A DNA stretch of 64,000 nt from Ureibacillus composti (lineage in GTDB: Bacteria; Bacillota; Bacilli; Bacillales_A; Planococcaceae). The notes beneath the pieces are model-generated. The model had not been told where the DNA came from and did no database searches. It was given only the letters and a program-made list of their open reading frames with translations. Where the stretch lies: the NCBI GenBank assembly GCA_030348875.1, contig JAUCEP010000002.1, positions 2,063,001 to 2,127,000 on the forward strand, given 5' to 3'. The position numbers were made by a program, and so were the translations under genes. This document shows, piece by piece, positions 35,920-44,623 of the stretch (the first letter of the stretch is position 1; each line of letters begins with the position of its first letter).

Positions 35920-36123
35920 CTACTTAACTTTTTCTTCCCTCTTATCATCATCTATATTAAATTCTTCAGTTACATGATCAACTACATCTTTAGTAGAACC
36001 TTTAAATTCCTTTATGGTCTCTCCGACCGCACGACCTAGTTGGGGTAATTTGGACGGTCCAAAAAGAATTAAAGCTATCACTAATATTATAATTAATCCG
36101 GGTATTCCGATTGATTGTATCAT
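35920..36123 (-). CDS. tatA: Twin-arginine translocase subunit TatA
   Basis: The 67-residue protein has an N-terminal membrane helix ([15 protein letters not shown]), the [20 protein letters not shown] amphipathic helix, and an acidic C-terminus. This fits TatA/TatE, the pore-forming Tat subunit. No tatC or Tat substrate gene is adjacent, so it is an orphan locus. AAGGAGAGTCAGC precedes ATG 36123. Confidence 0.93.
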   Translation of the reverse strand: MIQSIGIPGLIIILVIALILFGPSKLPQLGRAVGETIKEFKGSTKDVVDHVTEEFNIDDDKREEKVK

Positions 36124-36879
36124 GCTGACTCTCCTTATATCTAATAATTTTATTCAGTAAGCTCTAGTCGGATTTAAAAATTATTTATATATGTTCTTTC
36201 TGAAACGATGATATTTATTTCAATTAAACGGAAAGTTATTAAAAAAGCTGTAATAATAAAAATAGAGATACAAATATTAGTGTTACCTAAAAGGGGATTG
36301 TTATAATAATTAATCTTTTACGAAATTCGGTGAATGTTAAACTATAGTGAGGATTATTTCTTTACATTCAATTATTAGTAGATATTCAACAAAATCTACG
36401 GATATCTTTCTTGGTATTGCAAAAGGAAGGTCGGAATCGAAATAAATGGTTAAAAGTTAGGAAACCATAATGAATGTACAAATGTATTTTTAATATCAAG
36501 CTTATATAATTTTAATCAATCTAGCCGAGGCGTGATTGATTAATTTATGTTAAAATCGTGTTTGTACATTTTTTTATTAGTAGCCCTATTTGTTATAGCC
36601 TTATTACATATGATATTTGTCTAAAAAGTGTCGAGATGTATGACTGTTATTAGTTATTCAGATAAAATCTAAAACTGACATTAGGTCACTGAATTATGCT
36701 GAATATGCTAGGTCTTTTAGTTGGCATAAGGAATATTTAGTTGGCCAAAGCATACTTTTAAAAAATTGTATTAAAGGAACTGCATGCGAATTTATTGAAA
36801 AACCTTAGCATAAATTGGTAATTAGAGCAGAAACACTACATAAATATATTAAGTTTTTCATGATGATAGGAGAATAAGT
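36124..36879. other. 755-bp AT-rich gap with no supported gene
   Basis: No gene or terminator of note is seen. A 25-codon hydrophobic frame at 36547-36624 has only a distant GAGG and is weak. The decamer TTTAGTTGGC is repeated at 36716-36725 and 36736-36745, 20 bp apart. The promoter of tatA (minus) and of murG (plus) must lie here. Confidence 0.5.
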
Positions 36880-37956
36880 GTGAAACAAAAATCAATTATT
36901 TTAACAGGTGGCGGAACAGCAGGACACGTTTCGTTAAATCAAGCAATTATCCCTTCTTTAATAGAAGAAGGGTACGATGTCCATTATATCGGTTCTCATG
37001 ATGGAATTGAAAAAGAGTTAATTTCAGGTGCTTTTCCGAATATACCCTATCATAGTATTTCAAGTGGTAAGTTAAGACGTTATTTTTCAATGAAGAATTT
37101 TACCGATCCATTTAAAGTATTAGCGGGTATTGGTCAGGCTTTAGCCGTTATTAGAAAAGTGAAACCAACCATTATTTTTTCAAAGGGTGGCTTCGTATCT
37201 GTACCAGTTGTCATTGCTGCAAAATTGTCGAATATTCCAGTTGTTATTCATGAATCTGATGTAACCCCAGGATTAGCAAATAAAATTGCATTGCCATTCG
37301 CATCCCATGTTTTTACAATCTTTCAAGAAACGCTTAAGTATCTTCCAAGTGACAAATCAACTTGTACAGGATCGATTGTACGTCAACAATTGTTCCAAGG
37401 TAATAAAAATCGAGGTAAGGAACTGTGTGATTTTAAAGACGACAAAAAGATTTTGCTTATCATGGGTGGAAGTTTAGGCTCTGTCGTGTTAAACGATGCA
37501 TTGCGAAGTAATTTACCTGAGTTATTAGTGAATTATAATGTCATTCATTTATGTGGAAAAGGGAATGTTGACGAATCACTTAGAAGTATGAAAGGTTACA
37601 AACAATTTGATTATGTAACAGATGAACTTTCCGATTTATTATATGCTGCTGATTTTGTTGTATCTCGAGCTGGTTCAAATTCTATTTTTGAGTTCTTAGC
37701 ATTGAAGAAACCGATGCTTCTTATTCCTTTATCAGCTTCTAAAAGTCGTGGGGATCAAATCTTAAATGCAAACATCTTCAACAAACAAGGGTTTGCCCAA
37801 GTGCTAGAAGAAGAGCTTTTATCGAAAAAAACATTTATGAAGGCCATTCAATCATTAGTGGCGCAACAAGATGAAATGATAGATTCGATGTTAAATGCAG
37901 AAAGTCCAAAAACGCCAGATGAGATGGTAAAGCTCATCACACAATACGAGAAATAA
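36880..37956 (+). CDS. murG: MurG-type UDP-GlcNAc lipid-I N-acetylglucosaminyltransferase
   Basis: The 358-residue GT-B enzyme would convert lipid I to lipid II in peptidoglycan synthesis. Motifs are the glycine loop LTGGGTAGHVSLN, SKGGFVSVPV, the acceptor IHESDVTPGLANKIA, the second glycine loop IMGGSLGSVVLN, and the UDP-GlcNAc site SRAGSNSIFEFLALKKPMLLIPL. It starts with GTG 36880 after AGGAG. The gene is alone, outside any mur/fts cluster, and the N-terminal loop has VSLN where canonical MurG has VYPA. It could be the sole MurG or a second, MurG-like paralogue as known in some Bacilli. Confidence 0.85.
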   Translation: MKQKSIILTGGGTAGHVSLNQAIIPSLIEEGYDVHYIGSHDGIEKELISGAFPNIPYHSISSGKLRRYFSMKNFTDPFKVLAGIGQALAVIRKVKPTIIFSKGGFVSVPVVIAAKLSNIPVVIHESDVTPGLANKIALPFASHVFTIFQETLKYLPSDKSTCTGSIVRQQLFQGNKNRGKELCDFKDDKKILLIMGGSLGSVVLNDALRSNLPELLVNYNVIHLCGKGNVDESLRSMKGYKQFDYVTDELSDLLYAADFVVSRAGSNSIFEFLALKKPMLLIPLSASKSRGDQILNANIFNKQGFAQVLEEELLSKKTFMKAIQSLVAQQDEMIDSMLNAESPKTPDEMVKLITQYEK

Positions 37957-37959
37957 AAA

Positions 37960-37995
37960 AAACGACAAAATCTATTGTAGATTTTGTCGTTTTAT
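37960..37995. terminator. Terminator of murG
   Basis: AACGACAAAATCT pairs with AGATTTTGTCGTT, with an A-run before and T-run after. The following 200 nt to 38211 contain nothing recognised. Confidence 0.85.
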
Positions 37996-38211
37996 TGCAC
38001 TTGATTCAAAATTGTTTAACTATACGAAATGAAATAGTATTAGTCACCATAGTCAACTTAGATTTCTCTAATGCATATTAAGGTATGCATGGTTGTAATT
38101 GCATTATTTAGTTAAGAATTGCCGACCACTAGTGTGGGACACTAAGTTTTAATTGTATAAACTATGCCGCGAATCGTTACATTATATGGAAAATAGCCTC
38201 AGCTTTTATAA

Positions 38212-38763
38212 TTAACAGATTTCTTGTTCTTCTTCTTTTTGTTCATCGTTAGCAGTAACTAAGTAGAACAAATCTTTTGGTATTTTAAATAAATCAAACT
38301 TTACTTCTCCAGCGTTAATTTCTTCATAAAGGGCTGGATGTGTATCCTCTGCACTTATTACATAAGGCAATTTTAAGGAGGCGCGTTTTGATTTTTCATT
38401 TTCCTTACGAATTCGAAGGAAGACCGTATGGAAATTGTGTTCGAAGAATAGTTCATTTAAAAATTCTTTTTTAGCTACTTGATTGTATCCCTTTCCTTGA
38501 AAAGGTAATCCAATCCATGTTCCAAGAAATCCAGCGCCATCTTGTATGTCATATAAACTGATTGTACCGATTGGTTGACCCCAATCATCTGTAATCGTTC
38601 TCGAAATGGTCTTACCTAGTTGCTCTTCTTCGAGCAATTGTTTAGTCATAAATAAATACTCTTCAGCAGATGTTGCCTTTTGACGAACATACGGGAAGAC
38701 AGATGGGTGGATTAGTAATTGAAAAAGTTCGTTTGTTTCAGAAAGATCACGGTGTTTTAACAA
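38212..38763 (-). CDS. GNAT-family N-acetyltransferase
   Basis: The 183-residue protein has a RimJ/RimL-like GNAT fold: ISRTITDDWGQPIGTISLYDI (beta strands), then the acetyl-CoA site IGLPFQGKGYNQVAKKEFL and the FLRIRKENEKSKRASLKLPYV block. The acceptor is unknown. It ends with an acidic QKEEEQEIC tail. GGAGGCGTTTAAATTG precedes ATG 38763. The 400-bp gap to dapF on its right is AT-rich with no gene. Confidence 0.8.
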   Translation of the reverse strand: MLKHRDLSETNELFQLLIHPSVFPYVRQKATSAEEYLFMTKQLLEEEQLGKTISRTITDDWGQPIGTISLYDIQDGAGFLGTWIGLPFQGKGYNQVAKKEFLNELFFEHNFHTVFLRIRKENEKSKRASLKLPYVISAEDTHPALYEEINAGEVKFDLFKIPKDLFYLVTANDEQKEEEQEIC

Positions 38764-39164
38764 TTTAAACGCCTCCTTTTTTAGGATATTTGTTTCACTT
38801 CATGCAGAAGAAGTTTTCCCACTATAGAAAGAGTGAGAACTATGTCGAATATTAAAAAAATCACAAGACAGAAGTTAATAATAAACAATTTATACCTAAA
38901 AATCTAGAGGTTAAACTAAGGGAAAATAAATTTTTTTATTTCGTCACAAAAAGGAGCGATTAACTATTTTATAAAAATATTTTATGCATTTATTTTATTA
39001 TAAAAAACCAATTTTGGACAATATTTTTCTCGAAAAAAACAATTATTTCTTTGTAAATTTTGTGAACACAAAATCAATTTTTGTTAAGAAAAGGTTAATG
39101 TTGAATTCATTGTATGCAAAGAATTATGATAGAATAAATTAAACAAAAAAAGGACGGATTCCCG

Positions 39165-40130
39165 ATGAAAAAAACACTTTTAAAGGTTCATGGATCAGGA
39201 AATACATTTTATTTATATAATTCAGAAAATGAACAAGAATTTGATTGGGTACTGTTAACAAAATGGCTTTGTAAAAAAGAAAACGAAGGCGGGGCTGATG
39301 GACTGTTATTAGTTGTTCCTTCACAATCTGCAGATGCGAAAATGCGAGTAATCAATGCAGATGGTTCGGAAGCTTCAATGTGCGGGAATGGCTTACGATG
39401 TGTTGCACGATTCGTTTGTGAGAAATTAGGTAAAGAAGAAGCAATCATTGAAACGATGAAGGCGAATTTACACGTCAAAAAAGAACAATCACTTTTTGAA
39501 GATCTACCTACTTTTGCAGTTGAAATTTCACCAGTATCTTTTTTACTAAATACTTTACCCATGCAGTATAAAAATCAAACACAAATTCAGCATGAAATTA
39601 TAAAAGAATTTCACCCTTCTATTCAATACACAGCTGTTTCAGTGCCAAATCCACATTTAATAGGGATTGTTGATGCCCATTATATTCAAAATATTTCGCA
39701 TCAACAATCTCTAGCGGAATATTTGAATGGAGAAAATGAATATTGTATAGATGGAATAAATGTAAGTTATGTGTATCCAATGAAAAATGATACAATTTTT
39801 GTTCGAACTTTTGAAAGAGGCGTTGGTTTTACAAATGCATGTGGAACGGCTATGACTGCTTCTGCTTTAGTTTCAAAACAAAATGGAATTGTAAATTCAG
39901 AAGAGGTACTAGTGTATAATCCGGGTGGGTTTGTTAAGTGTAAGGTGTCCCAAAAAGAGGAACAATACCAGTTAACCTTAATTGGTAATGCTACTGTAGT
40001 TGCTGAATATAGTATAGAAATAGAAGAACATCAATACAAATTTGTAAGTCGCAAAGAGACAGGTGAACAAATTCAATATCAGAGATGTATTGATTACGTA
40101 AAGAAAGAAACAGAAGTAGTATTAAGTTAG
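39165..40130 (+). CDS. dapF: Diaminopimelate epimerase
   Basis: DapF interconverts LL- and meso-diaminopimelate for lysine and peptidoglycan. Both catalytic cysteines are present, in ADGSEASMCGNGLRC and GFTNACGTAMTAS. Other conserved parts are VHGSGNTFYLY and SVPNPHLIGIV. At 321 residues it is longer than E. coli DapF, with about 40 extra residues at the C-terminus. A GACGGATTCCCG stretch with weak ribosome-site character precedes ATG 39165. It is not with other dap genes. Confidence 0.93.
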   Translation: MKKTLLKVHGSGNTFYLYNSENEQEFDWVLLTKWLCKKENEGGADGLLLVVPSQSADAKMRVINADGSEASMCGNGLRCVARFVCEKLGKEEAIIETMKANLHVKKEQSLFEDLPTFAVEISPVSFLLNTLPMQYKNQTQIQHEIIKEFHPSIQYTAVSVPNPHLIGIVDAHYIQNISHQQSLAEYLNGENEYCIDGINVSYVYPMKNDTIFVRTFERGVGFTNACGTAMTASALVSKQNGIVNSEEVLVYNPGGFVKCKVSQKEEQYQLTLIGNATVVAEYSIEIEEHQYKFVSRKETGEQIQYQRCIDYVKKETEVVLS

Positions 40131-40157
40131 CCAGTGATTTATTAGGTGGTGAAATAA

Positions 40158-42191
40158 TTGAACAATCAATTTCTTACGGAAGAACAATTTAATTTACTAT
40201 TTAAGAATAGTAAAAACTTCGTATTTTTTATAAAAAAGAATCCTGATGACTATGTATATGTTTATATTAATGATTCTGCAAAAGAAAAGTTGCTTTCGGG
40301 AAATGTTTGTGGACAAAAAATATCTGATGTTATGCCACCAATTCAATATGAAACAATACGTGAAAATTATGATCGAGCAATTGAGAGCGGAAAACAGATT
40401 GAATATCAAGATTATATATATCTAGCTAATGAAGTTAGAAAATATGAATCTATTGTTTTCCCATCTTTTTTAGATGGAGATATTTACTTATTAACTATAA
40501 CAAAAGAAATATCTTATGACCGAGATGTTGATGATAAATACTTATTTATGCGCTCTGTCTTTTTCCATTCATTCCTTTCAACTGTATTAATATCAAATGA
40601 TGGGCGTTTACTTGAGGCAAATCCACAATTTTTAAATGATTTTAATATTAATATTGACGAAGTTCGTGGAAGAGGATTTTTAGAACTTCCTATTATTAAT
40701 CAAAAGAATGTTGAACAGTTAAAAATTTATTTATCACAAGCTCATAATGGAATAACTTTATCTTCGAAATTAATAACATTTATTGATGGGGAAGGGGAGT
40801 TAAGAAGTTTTACTGCTACTTTCACACCTTTGTTAAAAAGTGAAGAAGAAGTGATTGCAGTTTTTATCATCTTGCAGGAAATTACCCATTATATTCGACA
40901 AGAAAAGGCATTAAGAGTAACTTCAAATGGGCTGAATAACTTTAAAAATGCCCTAAATAATGCTGCAGAGGTTTCAATTACAGATACAAATGGTGTCATG
41001 ATTGATGTCAATGATCGTTTTATTGAGCAAACAGAGTTTTCACGTGAAGAACTGATTGGAAGTACGCATCGTCTTATTAATTCACGTTACCATACAAAGG
41101 GATTTTTTGATAATCTTTGGAAAACCATTAAGAGTAGTGAAGTTTGGCGTGGGGAAATATGTAACCGGACTAAATATGGTGTTACTTATTGGGTAGATTC
41201 GACCATTATCCCACTTGTGGATGAAAATGGGCAAATTGAACAATATCTATCTATTAATTTTAATATAACTGAAAAGAAACGCATGCTAACAGAATTACAC
41301 AACATAGAAAATATGTTTAAAATGATTACCGAAAATACAAATGATTTAATCGTCATTACAAATGAGGATGGAATTATCCAATTTGCGTCCAGTGCATATT
41401 GTAAAAAGCTTGGTTATACAGTAGAAGAATTAATTGGCCAATTTTATACTCAAATTTTAACTAAAGAGAGTAAGGAAATTTGGAATGCAGAGTTATATAA
41501 CTTAACAGGTAACTCAAAAATTGAACTAATCCATGAATCAAAAGATGGAATAAGTTTATGGACTGAATGTAATTACACTGTTGTAAATAATTATCTTCGA
41601 AATAATGGTAGTCAAATCATTATGGTGTCACGTGAAATTACAGAGCGTAAAGAATTTGAAAATAAATTACTATTTTTAGCTTACCACGATACGTTAACAC
41701 AATTGCCAAATCGTAGATATATTCAAAAAGAATTCCCGTACTTCCTTGAAAAAGCAAAGTCCAATAAGGAATCAATTGCAGTTCTTTATGTTGATGGAGA
41801 TAATTTTAAAGCAGTCAATGATCAATTTGGTCATGATGTTGGGGATGAATTCATTAAACAATTCGGGAAAGCTCTATCAAAGAGTGTTCGTTCTCAAGAT
41901 TTAGTTGTACGAGTTGGCGGAGATGAATTTGTATTAGTCATAACGGGACTAAATCCTAACAAGACATATCGCGAACAACAATTACAACACATTATTAATC
42001 GAATAAAAGAAAATTTAAAAGAAGGATGGACTATTGTGGGAAATCACTTTTCTCCAACGTCATCAATGGGGATTTCGTTCTATCCAGATCACGGCTCTAC
42101 TTTGGATGAATTAATGGATTGTGCAGATCGGGCATTACATGATATAAAGGTCATCTCAAAGGATAGCTATAAAATTTATTCTCATGAATAA
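40158..42191 (+). CDS. Multi-PAS diguanylate cyclase
   Basis: The 677-residue soluble sensor has about four PAS-like domains (beginning near residues 10, 130, 255 and 385) and a C-terminal GGDEF domain. The active motif GGDEF is at residues 587-591, preceded by AYHDTLTQLPNRRYI. PAC-type ends such as INFNITEKKRM and VSREITERKEFE separate the sensors. No membrane helix or EAL domain is seen, so it likely senses a cytosolic cue and makes c-di-GMP. TTG 40158 follows AGGTGGTG, 28 nt after dapF, so it may be co-transcribed. Confidence 0.9.
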   Translation: MNNQFLTEEQFNLLFKNSKNFVFFIKKNPDDYVYVYINDSAKEKLLSGNVCGQKISDVMPPIQYETIRENYDRAIESGKQIEYQDYIYLANEVRKYESIVFPSFLDGDIYLLTITKEISYDRDVDDKYLFMRSVFFHSFLSTVLISNDGRLLEANPQFLNDFNINIDEVRGRGFLELPIINQKNVEQLKIYLSQAHNGITLSSKLITFIDGEGELRSFTATFTPLLKSEEEVIAVFIILQEITHYIRQEKALRVTSNGLNNFKNALNNAAEVSITDTNGVMIDVNDRFIEQTEFSREELIGSTHRLINSRYHTKGFFDNLWKTIKSSEVWRGEICNRTKYGVTYWVDSTIIPLVDENGQIEQYLSINFNITEKKRMLTELHNIENMFKMITENTNDLIVITNEDGIIQFASSAYCKKLGYTVEELIGQFYTQILTKESKEIWNAELYNLTGNSKIELIHESKDGISLWTECNYTVVNNYLRNNGSQIIMVSREITERKEFENKLLFLAYHDTLTQLPNRRYIQKEFPYFLEKAKSNKESIAVLYVDGDNFKAVNDQFGHDVGDEFIKQFGKALSKSVRSQDLVVRVGGDEFVLVITGLNPNKTYREQQLQHIINRIKENLKEGWTIVGNHFSPTSSMGISFYPDHGSTLDELMDCADRALHDIKVISKDSYKIYSHE

Positions 42192-42204
42192 GAGTTTCTA
42201 TTTA

Positions 42205-42250
42205 AAAAGGAACCGCGTTTTAAGGTAAACTTAATGCGTTGGTTCTTTTT
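42205..42250 (+). terminator. Probable terminator after the PAS-GGDEF gene
   Basis: GAACC.GCG pairs with GCG.GGTTC around a long loop and TTTTT follows. Confidence 0.5.
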
Positions 42251-42308
42251 ATTATTGAAAAATAATGGGTACAAATTTCAATTAGTAGGGTAAATACGAG
42301 GTGATCAT

Positions 42309-42983
42309 ATGAAGAAAAAACTATTAATAATAGAAGATGAGATAAGTATAGCCCGTTTCCTAGAACTCGAATTAAAACACGAACAATTTGATGTTACATT
42401 AGAACATGATGGGCGTGAAGGGTTAGTTCGTGCTTTAGAACAGCCTTATGATTGTATATTGCTTGACGTCATGTTACCGTCTCTAAATGGGATTGAGGTA
42501 TGTCGTAGAGTAAGAGCACAATCCGATGTCCCCATTATATTATTAACTGCACGTGATGCCGTTATGGACCGTGTTGCAGGATTAGATGCAGGTGCAGATG
42601 ATTACATCGTAAAGCCATTTGCTATTGAGGAGCTACTTGCGCGGATTCGTTCGATTTTTAGAAGGGTAGAACGTACCGATGGAAATGAAGATGTTTTACA
42701 AGTTCGACAACTAATAATCTATCCTGACTCCTATGAAGTGTATTTTGAAAGTAATAAAATCGAACTTACAAAAACCGAGTACGATTTATTAAAGTTACTG
42801 TGTGAAAATAAAAATAGGGTTTGCACTCGGGAGATGATCTTGGAAACAGTTTGGGGGTATGAGACGGAAATTGAAACAAATGTTGTAGATGTTTATATTA
42901 GACATTTGCGGGCAAAATTAAAGACGGAACAGAACCCTTATATCGAAACTGTAAGGGGGGTAGGGTATGTGGTGAGAGAATGA
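42309..42983 (+). CDS. arlR: OmpR-family response regulator, ArlR-like
   Basis: The 224-residue regulator has a receiver domain with phospho-acceptor Asp53 in [14 protein letters not shown] and conserved ED near residue 10, Thr (ILLTARD) and Lys (YIVKPF). A winged-helix DNA-binding domain follows ([33 protein letters not shown]). It overlaps the kinase gene by 4 nt (ATGA). The neighbouring kinase and the downstream odhA-odhB order match the arlRS locus of staphylococci, so an Arl-like role is likely; B. subtilis YkoGH is a relative. Confidence 0.88.
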   Translation: MKKKLLIIEDEISIARFLELELKHEQFDVTLEHDGREGLVRALEQPYDCILLDVMLPSLNGIEVCRRVRAQSDVPIILLTARDAVMDRVAGLDAGADDYIVKPFAIEELLARIRSIFRRVERTDGNEDVLQVRQLIIYPDSYEVYFESNKIELTKTEYDLLKLLCENKNRVCTREMILETVWGYETEIETNVVDVYIRHLRAKLKTEQNPYIETVRGVGYVVRE

Positions 42984-44377
42984 ATAAAGTGAAAAATTTT
43001 TTTATGAATTTATCATTAAAAAAGAAGTGGACACTATCAAGCACAATTGTCATTTTCATAAGTTATGCGGCAATCTGTACTATTATATACTTGGCGTTAT
43101 ATACCTGGCTTATTCATAACGAAGAAAACAATGCAATTCGTACTGTTGATGATTTAACTGCTTTCTTTGAATCACAGGAAGGACCAATTACTATTCAAGA
43201 ACTACAACAAAGTTCAGGCCTTATGAAAGCCATTATTAATCAAAATCAAACTGTACGTATTTTTAATTTAGATGGTTATGAAGTACTAAGGATTAATAAT
43301 ACGTCGCCAGCAGCAAAACTCGAAAAATCTGAATTACAATACTTTGATACGATGGTTATGAAAAAAAAACTAGAGGGCAATGATGTATTTGTATTAGAAA
43401 GAGTAGTACAAATAGGTAGGTTTCAGGGTTATTTACAACTAATTCATCCATTAAATAGCTTTCAATCTATGATGAAATATGTCTTAACTGCTATGCTAAT
43501 TGCAGGGATCGGAGCTCTTTTAGTTGCTGGATCTATCAGTTACTATTTAGCAAATCTCTTAATGAAACCCCTTCAAGATCTACGTGACTCGATGGTATCA
43601 GTACGTGAAAAAGGATTTGACGAGGAAATTAGTGTTACATATAAGGCAGATGATGAAATAGGCGATTTAATTACGATTTATCAATCCATGATAGATGAAT
43701 TACATAGTTCTTTTAAGAAACAGCATCAATTTGTTTCGGATGCGTCACACGAACTTAGAACGCCTATTCAAGCAATAGAAGGGCATTTATCTTTGATTAA
43801 GCGATGGGGAAAGAATGATCCAGAAGTGTTAGAAGAATCTCTTAATACCTCTATTACAGAAGTGCAGCGCATGAAAAAAATGATAGAAGAACTGTTAGAT
43901 TTAGCACGTAAAGAAGAGAAGGAACAACACGCCTATGCAGATGTCCAACATGTTATAGAATCTGTTATTATGGAACTGCAATTTGTTCATAAAGAAGCAA
44001 ATGTTAATGTACTATACTTTGGTGAGAAAAAAGATGCTCATATAACCGAAAACGCCCTTTCTCAAATCTTAAGAAATATTATTGAAAATGGAATTCGTTA
44101 TAGCGAACATCAACCGGTCATTAATATAGAAATTAATTATTTACCTGAACACATATTTATTACGATAAAAGACAATGGGATTGGGATTTCAAACGAACAT
44201 TTACCACACATTTTTGATCGTTTTTATCGCATAGACGCTTCTCGTAAAAGTAATGGTGGAACAGGTTTAGGATTAAGTATTACAAAAATGCTAGCTGAAC
44301 GATATGATGTTAAAATTGATGTGACTAGTAAAGTTAATTATGGAACAACATTTACTTTAAGGTTTCCCATCGTTTAG
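42980..44377 (+). CDS. arlS: Sensor histidine kinase, ArlS-like
   Basis: The 465-residue kinase has two membrane helices (near residues 20-40 and 165-190) around an extracellular sensor of about 120 residues, HAMP, a dimerisation domain with phospho-acceptor His257 in [10 protein letters not shown], and an HATPase domain with N, G1 (DNGIGI), F and G2 (GGTGLGLSI) boxes. The stretch [15 protein letters not shown] after the histidine closely resembles ArlS. It is translationally coupled to the regulator gene. The signal is unknown. Confidence 0.9.
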   Translation: MNKVKNFFMNLSLKKKWTLSSTIVIFISYAAICTIIYLALYTWLIHNEENNAIRTVDDLTAFFESQEGPITIQELQQSSGLMKAIINQNQTVRIFNLDGYEVLRINNTSPAAKLEKSELQYFDTMVMKKKLEGNDVFVLERVVQIGRFQGYLQLIHPLNSFQSMMKYVLTAMLIAGIGALLVAGSISYYLANLLMKPLQDLRDSMVSVREKGFDEEISVTYKADDEIGDLITIYQSMIDELHSSFKKQHQFVSDASHELRTPIQAIEGHLSLIKRWGKNDPEVLEESLNTSITEVQRMKKMIEELLDLARKEEKEQHAYADVQHVIESVIMELQFVHKEANVNVLYFGEKKDAHITENALSQILRNIIENGIRYSEHQPVINIEINYLPEHIFITIKDNGIGISNEHLPHIFDRFYRIDASRKSNGGTGLGLSITKMLAERYDVKIDVTSKVNYGTTFTLRFPIV

Positions 44378-44623
44378 TTTTTGACCATTCTGAACTTTTT
44401 TAAATGATTGTGAAGAAAATATGCTCTTTTTGTGAAAAATAGTTGTATTTTTTGTGAAGAGTAGTAAGATTGAAATGTTAAAAATACGTTCTTCATTTTT
44501 AATTAATAAGTAATGGTAATTAAATCAATAGATTTTTTCTATTGTCGAAGAATGGTAATATATGAAATAATATTACAGATACACAATGGAACTGCCTTAG
44601 GGCGTAATTTGGAGGTTATTCTC

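Noticed and set aside
36547..36624. 25-codon hydrophobic ORF in the gap before murG
   Set aside because: The only GAGG is about 16-20 nt upstream and there is no promoter or terminator pattern around it.
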